A stretch of 7,116 nt of DNA from PNAI01 sp964575715. Lineage in GTDB: Bacteria; Pseudomonadota; Alphaproteobacteria; Rhizobiales; Xanthobacteraceae. The notes beneath the pieces are model-generated. The model was not told where the DNA came from. It saw only the letters and a list, made by a program, of their open reading frames with translations, and did not search any database. Every line of letters starts with the position of its first letter. Positions within the stretch are counted from its first letter, which is position 1. The DNA lies in NCBI GenBank assembly GCA_964575715.1, contig CAZNSG010000307.1:1-7116 (forward strand), written 5' to 3'. Below, piece after piece: positions 1-4,963 of the stretch. The translations under genes and the position numbers were made by a program.

Positions 1-78
1 TCGGCAGCGACTCCAATTCCTTCACAAACCCTTTCGCCGGAATGACGAAATCAGGGGAAAGCGCGCGGCTCAAAGGGC
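1..78. other. Intergenic region downstream of rpsI, no gene recognised
   Basis: This is the space after the rpsI stop. No coding sequence can be supported in it; the open stretches running off the left edge are short and unrecognised. It holds a phrase, roughly 31-50, containing TTTCGCCGGAATGACGAAA, which resembles a palindromic intergenic motif I recall from alphaproteobacterial genomes. TTTCG at 32-36 can pair with CGAAA at 46-50. A longer hairpin pairs AAGCGC (59-64) with GCGCTT (82-87) around the rpsI stop codon. It has no following U-tract on the minus strand, so a Rho-independent terminator for rpsI is not demonstrated. Confidence 0.4.
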
Positions 79-555
79 TTAGCGCTTGGAGAACTGGAAG
101 CTGCGGCGGGCCTTGGCGCGGCCGTATTTCTTGCGCTCGACCACGCGCGAATCTCGCGTCAAAAAGCCGCCGCGCTTGAGCGCGGGACGCAGATCAGGCT
201 CGAAGTAGGTGAGCGCCTTGGAGATGCCGTGACGCACGGCGCCCGCCTGACCCGAAAGCCCGCCTCCGGAAACCGTGCACGCCACATCGTATTGGCCGTT
301 GCGGTTGGCCGCCACCAGCGGCTGCTGGATCAGCATGCGCAACACCGGCCGCGCAAAAAACACCTCGACCGCCCGGGTGTTGACCGTGATCTTGCCGGGA
401 CCCGGCTTGATCCACACCCGCGCGACCGCGTTCTTGCGCTTGCCGGTGGCATAGGCGCGCCCCTGCGGATCGAGCTTCTGCACGTATTTCTGGGTTTCCG
501 GTGCCGCGGGTTTGAGTACCGCAAGCGCTTCCAGCGTTTGAACCGTCTCGGCCAT
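79..555 (-). CDS. rpsI: 30S ribosomal protein S9
   Basis: S9 (uS9) is a small-subunit ribosomal protein whose extended C-terminal tail reaches the P-site tRNA. The 158-residue product has the family signature GRAYATGKRKNAVARVWIKPG-like block at about residues 32-52, a Gly-rich central stretch (SGGGLSGQAGAVRHGI) and the diagnostic basic C-terminus ending RRSFQFSKR. Length is normal for alphaproteobacterial S9, which carries a short N-terminal extension. The start is the ATG at 553-555: GGAG lies six bases upstream and the product begins MAETVQ. A TTG four codons further upstream keeps the frame open but overlaps that ribosome binding site, so it is unlikely to be the start. rpsI follows rplM on the same strand with a 15-base gap, the usual L13-S9 operon order, and probably shares its transcript. 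Confidence 0.98.
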   Translation of the reverse strand: MAETVQTLEALAVLKPAAPETQKYVQKLDPQGRAYATGKRKNAVARVWIKPGPGKITVNTRAVEVFFARPVLRMLIQQPLVAANRNGQYDVACTVSGGGLSGQAGAVRHGISKALTYFEPDLRPALKRGGFLTRDSRVVERKKYGRAKARRSFQFSKR

Positions 556-570
556 CGTGCGCTCCAAATC

Positions 571-1041
571 TTATCTTGAATCGCTCCAGCTATTCTTGCG
601 ATTCATCTTGGCGATATCGAGCATCTCCGGCTTCTGTGCCGCATGCGGATGGTCGGGTCCGGGATAGACCCGCAAATTGCCGACCTGGCGCCGCCCCAGC
701 GGACCATGCGGCATCATGCGTTCCACGGCCTTTTCCACGATGCGCTCGGGAAATTTCCCTTCCAGGATCGAACCCGCGGTGCGCTCCTTGATGCCGCCGA
801 TATGGCCGGTGTGACGGTAATAGATCTTCTTCTCGCGTTTGCGGCCGGTGAAAGCCACCTTGGCGGCATTGATCACAATGACATTGTCGCCGCAGTCCAC
901 ATGCGGGGTGAAGATGGGCAGATGCTTGCCGCGAAGGTGGAGCGCGATGATCGATGCGAGCCGGCCGACAACCAAGCCGGTGGCGTCAATCATCACCCAC
1001 TTTTTCACGATCTCGGCGGGCTTGGCCGAATATGTTGTCAT
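571..1041 (-). CDS. rplM: 50S ribosomal protein L13
   Basis: L13 (uL13) is an early-assembling large-subunit protein that binds 23S rRNA. The 156-residue product shows the family core in order: KKWVMIDATGLVVGRLAS (residues 13-30), LRGKH, the VDCGDNVIVINA block (48-59), TGRKREKKIYYRHTG (65-79), RMMPHGPLGRRQVGNLRVYPGPDHPH (108-133) and a basic tail. The start is the ATG at 1039-1041, giving MTTYSAKPAE as in rhizobial homologues. The frame stays open 23 codons further to a TTG at 1108-1110, but that TTG is part of the likely -35 element, so the longer form would not be transcribed. The upstream Shine-Dalgarno is weak (AGG about four bases before ATG). The C-terminus (NSWSDSR) is slightly unusual in sequence, but the length is normal. 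It is co-directional with rpsI and probably co-transcribed. Confidence 0.98.
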   Translation of the reverse strand: MTTYSAKPAEIVKKWVMIDATGLVVGRLASIIALHLRGKHLPIFTPHVDCGDNVIVINAAKVAFTGRKREKKIYYRHTGHIGGIKERTAGSILEGKFPERIVEKAVERMMPHGPLGRRQVGNLRVYPGPDHPHAAQKPEMLDIAKMNRKNSWSDSR

Positions 1042-1083
1042 GGCACCTGGGATCCGTGGAGAGCGGTAATTGAATTCTGGGCT

Positions 1084-1110
1084 TTTATACGAGGGCAGAA
1101 TCCGGGTCAA
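1084..1110 (-). promoter_or_regulatory. Likely promoter of rplM-rpsI
   Basis: Read on the minus strand, TTGACC (1105-1110) is followed 15 bases later by TATAAA (1084-1089), a sigma-70-like pair with a slightly short spacer. It would put the transcript start near 1077 and leave a leader of about 35 bases before the rplM ATG at 1041. The flanking sequence up to about 1180 is clearly more A+T-rich than the genes around it, as expected for a strong ribosomal-protein promoter. This is assigned from consensus matching alone. Confidence 0.55.
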
Positions 1111-1154
1111 CGCATTCGTCTAGCATTTTTCGCTGTTAAATCATAATCTTACAA

Positions 1155-1176
1155 AAATGGTTACATGATACCATTT
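1155..1176 (-). terminator. AT-rich palindrome; weak terminator of thioesterase gene or operator
   Basis: Arms AAATGGT (1155-1161) and ACCATTT (1170-1176) are perfect inverse complements around an eight-base centre that contains CATG, itself a palindrome; 18 of the 22 positions are symmetric. Read on the minus strand it starts seven bases after the TGA of the thioesterase gene, and five T residues run from the end of the second arm, so it could act as a weak intrinsic terminator. It also lies about 45 bases upstream of the rplM -35 element, where a regulator could bind. The stem has only two G-C pairs, which weakens the terminator reading. Confidence 0.35.
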
Positions 1177-1183
1177 CCCTAAA

Positions 1184-1615
1184 TCAGTCTTTGCGCGGGA
1201 TTGAATAGGTCGCGGTGGCGTGCGCGACCAGTTCCTCCTCCCCCTCCGAGCGGATGTCGATGTCCCCAACCGCCAATCGTTTCCCAAGCTTGATCAGGCG
1301 GACTTCCGCCAGCAGGTCGCGCTCGGCCGGCTTGCGTAAAAAATTGATGTTGAGATTGGTGGTGACCGCCAGCGGCACCCATCCGATCGAGGCCAATAAC
1401 GCGACATACATGGCAAAATCCGCCAGCGTCATCATGGTGGCCCCGGAAATAGTGCCACCTGGGCGTAATGAGGAACTGTCATAGCACTGCCGCACGCGAC
1501 TGCCGCCATGCCAGACAGCCTCGATCGTCAAACCACCATCGCGTTTGAAAAGCTGCGGGAATTCGGCATTCAGCGCCTGCGTGAGCTGCTCAACCGACAT
1601 AACAGGTGGCCGCAT
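1184..1615 (-). CDS. PaaI-like hotdog-fold acyl-CoA thioesterase
   Basis: The predicted enzyme hydrolyses an acyl-CoA to free acid and CoA in the cytoplasm; its substrate cannot be read from sequence. The 143-residue product has the single-hotdog layout of the PaaI/YbgC-type family: a variable N-terminus, then RPGGTISGATMMTLADFAMYVA (residues 51-72), which matches the central helix. D66 sits in the usual LAD catalytic/CoA-site motif, followed by TTNLNINFLRKP (85-96), the typical beta-strand after it. The usual HGG of the helix N-terminus is replaced by ISG. The start is the ATG at 1613-1615, preceded by a strong AAGGGGG ribosome binding site about five bases away; the next ATG (1598-1600) lacks one. 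It runs co-directionally upstream of rplM but is separated by 142 bases that hold a palindrome and a promoter, so it is probably its own unit. It is divergent from the crotonase gene at 1699. Confidence 0.85.
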   Translation of the reverse strand: MRPPVMSVEQLTQALNAEFPQLFKRDGGLTIEAVWHGGSRVRQCYDSSSLRPGGTISGATMMTLADFAMYVALLASIGWVPLAVTTNLNINFLRKPAERDLLAEVRLIKLGKRLAVGDIDIRSEGEEELVAHATATYSIPRKD

Positions 1616-1698
1616 TCTTCCCCCTTAATCGCGCTCGCACGCGCGCCTAAATCGGATACAATGAATTCTACTTTTGGCAAAGTTTCTGGACCTCGTCG
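1616..1698. promoter_or_regulatory. Divergent intergenic region, possible overlapping promoters
   Basis: This region separates the minus-strand thioesterase gene from the plus-strand crotonase gene, so it must hold at least one promoter for each unless they are read through from afar. For the thioesterase, TTGCCA (plus-strand complement at 1675-1680) and TATCCG (1653-1658) lie 16 bases apart on the minus strand. For the crotonase, a TACAAT -10-like hexamer is at 1657-1662 with no convincing -35 element. The two candidates would overlap. Both are weak matches. Confidence 0.25.
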
Positions 1699-2526
1699 AT
1701 GAATGCGCAATCGCCCGCCGTCCGCGCCGTAGCCGGCGAACCGATCCTACTGCGGGAGAATGCCGGCCCGATCGCGCTGCTCACGCTCAATCGCCCGGCG
1801 GCGCGCAACAGCCTTTCGGTGGCGCTGATCGGCGCGTTGAGCGATGCTTTCGCCGCACTCGCAGCCGATAGGACAGTGCGCGCGGTGGTACTCGCGGCCA
1901 ATGGGCCGGCATTCTGCGCCGGCCACGACCTCAAGGAATTGGCGGAGCGGCGTAGCGACACCGACGGCGGCCGCGCCTATTTCGCACACGTGATGGCGAC
2001 CTGCAGCAATATGATGCAGCAGATCGTGCGCCTGCCGCAGCCGGTGATCGCTACTGTACATAGCGTCGCAACAGCCGCCGGCTGCCAGTTGGTCGCAAGC
2101 TGCGATCTGGCCATTGCTTCCAGCGCTGCCAAGTTTGCCACTCCGGGCGTCGACATCGGCCTGTTCTGCTCCACTCCGATGGTTGCGCTCTCGCGCAACG
2201 TAGCGCGCAAGCCTGCAATGGAGATGCTGCTTACGGGCGAGATGATTTCGGCTGAAGAGGCGGCCCGCATCGGTCTCGTCAACCGCGTTGTCGCGCCCGG
2301 CTCCGAGCGCGGCGAAGCCCTAAAACTTGCGCGCAAGATTGCCGAAAAATCCTCGCACGTGCTCAAGATCGGCAAGGAGGCGTTCTACCGGCAGCTTGAG
2401 CTGCCGCTCGCCGACGCCTATCGCTATGCGAGCCAGGTGATGACTGAGAACATGATGGCGCGCGATGCCGAGGAGGGCATTTGTGCCTTCATCGAAAAGC
2501 GCGCACCGAAATGGGAGGATAGATAA
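1699..2526 (+). CDS. ECHDC3-like enoyl-CoA hydratase/isomerase family protein
   Basis: This is a 275-residue crotonase-fold protein. It binds an acyl-CoA and stabilises a thioester oxyanion, but the reaction is uncertain. Visible landmarks are TLNRPAARNSLS (29-40), the first oxyanion-hole block FCAGHDLKE (72-80), the second ATAAGCQLVASCD (124-136), then FATPGVDIGLFCSTPMVALSR (146-166) and a C-terminal AFIEKRAPKW. The sequence closely follows human ECHDC3 as I recall it (shared HDLKEL, TCS, ATAAGCQLVASCD, GLFCSTP, GK.FY.QL, F..KR.P.W). Both glutamates that catalyse hydration in classical crotonase (Glu144 and Glu164 of the rat enzyme) are replaced, by Q130 and G150, so an ordinary hydratase activity is doubtful. 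The ATG at 1699 has only a weak ribosome binding site (TGGA). The gene leads a plus-strand block, and its stop overlaps the start of the small membrane protein. Confidence 0.92.
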   Translation: MNAQSPAVRAVAGEPILLRENAGPIALLTLNRPAARNSLSVALIGALSDAFAALAADRTVRAVVLAANGPAFCAGHDLKELAERRSDTDGGRAYFAHVMATCSNMMQQIVRLPQPVIATVHSVATAAGCQLVASCDLAIASSAAKFATPGVDIGLFCSTPMVALSRNVARKPAMEMLLTGEMISAEEAARIGLVNRVVAPGSERGEALKLARKIAEKSSHVLKIGKEAFYRQLELPLADAYRYASQVMTENMMARDAEEGICAFIEKRAPKWEDR

Positions 2527-2765
2527 TGATCGCAACGGCACTCCACCTTTTCGACTGGCAACAACTGCGGTTGACGAAATCCGAAGCGCTGCGAATGCTC
2601 GTCGCCGGCACCGCCTGGGGTCTCGCCATGTCGGCCGGTCTCGCCGGCATGACGTTCTGGAAATACGCCATGGTTTGCCCTGACGACATCGTGGCTACGA
2701 CCGTGCTCTCGGTCGCTGCCGGCATTCTCGCGATCGGGCCGCTCGCCGCCTATGGCCGGCGTTAA
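2526..2765 (+). CDS. Small two-helix membrane protein, function unknown
   Basis: I do not recognise this 79-residue protein. It has a polar N-terminus (1-20), a hydrophobic stretch at about 22-43 rich in Ala, Gly and Leu, a short loop with FWKYAMVCPDD (44-54) holding one cysteine, a second hydrophobic stretch at about 55-74, and a Gly-Arg-Arg end. This suggests a two-pass inner-membrane protein. Reality is supported by its translation signals. A full GGGAGG Shine-Dalgarno at 2513-2518 sits seven bases before the ATG, and the ATG shares one base with the TAA of the crotonase gene (TAATG), the classic arrangement for translational coupling. No function can be claimed; its link to the crotonase is positional only. 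Confidence 0.72.
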   Translation: MIATALHLFDWQQLRLTKSEALRMLVAGTAWGLAMSAGLAGMTFWKYAMVCPDDIVATTVLSVAAGILAIGPLAAYGRR

Positions 2766-2837
2766 TTTCTCTGCTCTTTCCATCGCGACGGCGCGCACCT
2801 ATATCTGAACATTGAACGTGCAAATGCGCCGCCGCTG

Positions 2838-3425
2838 ATGAACCACGACGAATATTCCGACGCCGACATCCGCGGCATCCTCAATACCGTGAAAACCATC
2901 GCCATGGTCGGCATTTCACCCAAGGACAACCGGCCCAGCTATTTCGCCTTCAAATATCTGCAAGAGCGCGGCTACCGCATGATCCCGGTCAATCCGGGCC
3001 AGGCCGGCAAGGAAATCCTCGGCCAGAAAGTCTATGCCAGCCTCGCCGATATTCCGGAGCCGGTGGACATGGTCGATATCTTCCGCGCCGCGCACTTCGC
3101 GCCTGCCGTGGTCAAGGAAGCGCTTGCGCTAAAACCGCGGCCGGGCGTGATCTGGATGCAGCTCGGCGTGCGCAACAATGCAGCCGCCGCGCTCGCCGAA
3201 GCCGCAGGCCTGAAGGTCGTGATGAACCGCTGCCCAAAAATCGAATACGGGCGGCTCTCATCCGAGATCGGCTGGATTGGCGTCAACTCCCGCACGCTCA
3301 GCTCCAAGAAAGCTCCGCTACTGGGCAAGGGTGTGCAACGCATGTCGCTCAACCGCACCACCATGAGCGGCGGCGCGACCGAGGCGGCAAGCCGCGCCCA
3401 GAAGGATCGGGAAAACGACAACTGA
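2838..3425 (+). CDS. CoA-binding (YccU-type, Rossmann-fold) protein
   Basis: This is a 195-residue cytoplasmic protein of the CoA_binding_2 / YccU group, a Rossmann-like domain related to the CoA-binding domain of succinyl-CoA synthetase. Family landmarks are KTIAMVGISPKDNRPSYFAFKYL (19-41, with the nucleotide-binding loop VGIS), GYRMIPVNPGQ (45-55), VYASLADIPEPVDMVDIFR (65-83), GVIWMQLGVRN (103-113) and GLKVVMNRCPKIEYGRL (124-140). The physiological role of the family is not established. The core usually ends near residue 140; here about 55 more residues follow, mostly polar and basic, ending in a low-complexity ASRAQKDRENDN. The ATG at 2838 has no clear ribosome binding site; an ATG at 2824 ends at once in the overlapping TGA. 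The gene sits 167 bases before the sulfhydrylase gene on the same strand, an adjacency I believe is common in rhizobia. Confidence 0.88.
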   Translation: MNHDEYSDADIRGILNTVKTIAMVGISPKDNRPSYFAFKYLQERGYRMIPVNPGQAGKEILGQKVYASLADIPEPVDMVDIFRAAHFAPAVVKEALALKPRPGVIWMQLGVRNNAAAALAEAAGLKVVMNRCPKIEYGRLSSEIGWIGVNSRTLSSKKAPLLGKGVQRMSLNRTTMSGGATEAASRAQKDRENDN

Positions 3426-3491
3426 GAACGCGCGCGGTTCGAGAATGGCCTGCTAACCTGGGGTCATGCACAGCACACAATTCGTATGTCA

Positions 3492-3519
3492 TTGACAGCG
3501 CCATTTGCGCCTTTACGCT
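3492..3519 (+). promoter_or_regulatory. Possible promoter of the sulfhydrylase gene
   Basis: A perfect TTGACA (3492-3497) is followed after 16 bases by TACGCT (3514-3519), which keeps only the conserved TA...T of a -10 box. If used, transcription would start near 3526 and give a leader of about 65 bases containing the hairpin at 3547-3572. The match is good at -35 and poor at -10. Confidence 0.4.
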
Positions 3520-3546
3520 TCCCGACGGTTCGATAAACCAATGGAA

Positions 3547-3590
3547 GCCGCGGATCGCTCTTAAGGCGCGGCCAGCACAAGGATCGCCGC
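3547..3590 (+). promoter_or_regulatory. Sulfhydrylase leader with two competing helices
   Basis: GCCGCG (3547-3552) is the inverse complement of CGCGGC (3567-3572), giving a six-pair G-C stem with a 14-base loop. The GCGGC within the second arm (3568-3572) is also the inverse complement of GCCGC at 3586-3590, which lies between the ribosome binding site AAGGA (3579-3583) and the ATG at 3593. The two helices cannot form together, and the second encloses the ribosome binding site. This is compatible with translational control of methionine synthesis, but G-C-rich sequence produces such pairings by chance. It does not match the SAM-II riboswitch consensus as I know it. Confidence 0.3.
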
Positions 3591-3592
3591 CC

Positions 3593-4876
3593 ATGACCGA
3601 ACGCACTCCGGGATTTTCTACTCTCGCCATCCATGCCGGCGCGCAGCCCGACCCGACGACGGGCGCGCGCGCAACCCCAATCTATCAGACCACCTCGTTC
3701 GTGTTCGACGACGTCGACCATGCCGCCTCCCTGTTTGGTCTGCAGGCCTTCGGCAACATTTATACCCGCATCGGCAACCCGACCAACGCCGTGCTCGAGG
3801 AGCGCGTAGCCGCACTTGAAGGCGGCACCGCAGGACTTGCTGTGGCTTCCGGCCACGCCGCGCAGGTCCTGGTATTCCATTGCATGATGAAACCGGGCGA
3901 CGAATTCGTGGCATCCAAGAAGCTATATGGCGGCTCGATCAATCAGTTCAATCACTCGTTCAAGAATTTTGGCTGGAACGTGCTGTGGGCCGACCCCGAC
4001 GACATCGCCTCCTTTGAGCGTGCTGTAACCCCCAAGACCAAGGCGATTTTCATCGAGTCGATCGCTAATCCCGGCGGCGTCATTACCGACATCGCGGCAA
4101 TCGCCGCCATTGCAAAACGCGCGGGCGTGCCGCTGATCGTCGACAATACGCTGGCCACTCCGTACCTGTGCCGGCCGTTCGAGCATGGTGCCGACATCGT
4201 GGTGCACTCGCTCACCAAATTTCTCGGCGGTCATGGCAACTCGATCGGCGGGCTGATCGTGGACGGCGGCACCTTCAACTGGTCGCGCGAGGGCCGCTAC
4301 CCGATGCTTTCCGAGCCGCGCCCGGAATATAGCGGCATCGTCCTGCACGAGACCTTTGGCAATTTCGCCTTCGCCATCGCTTGCCGGGTCTTGAGCTTGC
4401 GCGACATGGGGCCGGCGCTCTCCCCGTTCAACGCCTTTCTGTTTCTCACCGGCATCGAGACCCTGCCGCTGCGCATGCAGCGCCACTGCGACAACGCCAA
4501 GGCGGTGGCCGAGTGGCTCGCAACACATTCCAAGATCGCATGGGTGAGCTATCCCGGTCTCGTGGGCGACCGCTACTACAACCTCGCGAAGAAGTACGTG
4601 CCCAAGGGCGCGGGCGCCGTTTTTACCTTTGGGCTCAAGGGCGGGTATGACGCAGGTGTTAAGCTTGTTTCAAACGTCAAATTATTTTCTCATCTCGCTA
4701 ATATCGGCGATACCCGCTCGTTAATCATTCATCCGGCCTCGACAACACACCGCCAACTTTCCGACACACAAAAAGTGCAAGCCGGTGCCGGGCCAGACGT
4801 TGTGCGCCTTTCGATCGGTCTCGAGGATAAGGAAGACATCATCGCCGATCTCGCGCAGGGACTGGAAGCCGCTTAA
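3593..4876 (+). CDS. metY: O-acetylhomoserine sulfhydrylase (aminocarboxypropyltransferase)
   Basis: This PLP enzyme of the Cys/Met-metabolism (gamma-family) group is expected to make homocysteine from O-acetylhomoserine and sulfide, the direct sulfhydrylation route to methionine. The 427-residue length fits metY-type enzymes, which are longer than the ~400-residue cystathionine synthases and lyases. Landmarks are FSTLAIHAGAQPDPTTGARATPIYQTTSF (8-36), YTRIGNPTNAVLEERVAALEGG (57-78, with the phosphate-contacting Tyr57/Arg59), SGHAAQ (86-91), LIVDNTLATPYLCRP (181-195, with D184 for the PLP ring nitrogen), HSLTKFLGGHG (205-215, with K209 the Schiff-base lysine) and SLIIHPASTTH near 376-386. AAGGA nine bases upstream supports the ATG at 3593. 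OAS/OAH dual specificity or O-succinylhomoserine use cannot be excluded. Codons around 4655-4735 are noticeably more A/T-ending than the rest of the gene. Confidence 0.95.
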   Translation: MTERTPGFSTLAIHAGAQPDPTTGARATPIYQTTSFVFDDVDHAASLFGLQAFGNIYTRIGNPTNAVLEERVAALEGGTAGLAVASGHAAQVLVFHCMMKPGDEFVASKKLYGGSINQFNHSFKNFGWNVLWADPDDIASFERAVTPKTKAIFIESIANPGGVITDIAAIAAIAKRAGVPLIVDNTLATPYLCRPFEHGADIVVHSLTKFLGGHGNSIGGLIVDGGTFNWSREGRYPMLSEPRPEYSGIVLHETFGNFAFAIACRVLSLRDMGPALSPFNAFLFLTGIETLPLRMQRHCDNAKAVAEWLATHSKIAWVSYPGLVGDRYYNLAKKYVPKGAGAVFTFGLKGGYDAGVKLVSNVKLFSHLANIGDTRSLIIHPASTTHRQLSDTQKVQAGAGPDVVRLSIGLEDKEDIIADLAQGLEAA

Positions 4877-4963
4877 CGAGCTCCCTCCCCTATCTGTCCT
4901 CGATCCGGCCCGGTCCTTGCACGCGATGCCCGTTGGCTCGCACGCCGTTGAGAGAGACTAACG

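Noticed and set aside
1..49. Start of another gene on the minus strand (GTG AAG GAA near the left edge)
   Set aside because: Only about 25 bases remain before the edge; no product can be recognised and the putative ribosome binding site is generic.
59..87. Rho-independent terminator of rpsI
   Set aside because: A six-pair stem exists around the stop codon, but the loop is 17 bases long and the minus strand continues with TCCCC rather than a U-tract.
643..1146. 167-codon plus-strand frame across rplM and its promoter
   Set aside because: Antisense to L13, no family resemblance; a high-GC shadow.
3466..3536. Tiny leader peptides at 3466-3495 and 3486-3536
   Set aside because: They lie on or before the likely promoter, lack ribosome binding sites and carry no telling codon runs.
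3426..3592. SAM-II-type riboswitch upstream of metY
   Set aside because: The expected conserved blocks (such as the GCTAAA end and the GCTTGC/GTTAAA pseudoknot elements) are not present; only generic G-C helices are seen.
3923..4528. 201-codon minus-strand frame inside metY
   Set aside because: It is wholly antisense to an unambiguous enzyme gene, has a Val/Ala/Arg-rich composition typical of high-GC shadows, and has no recognisable motif.
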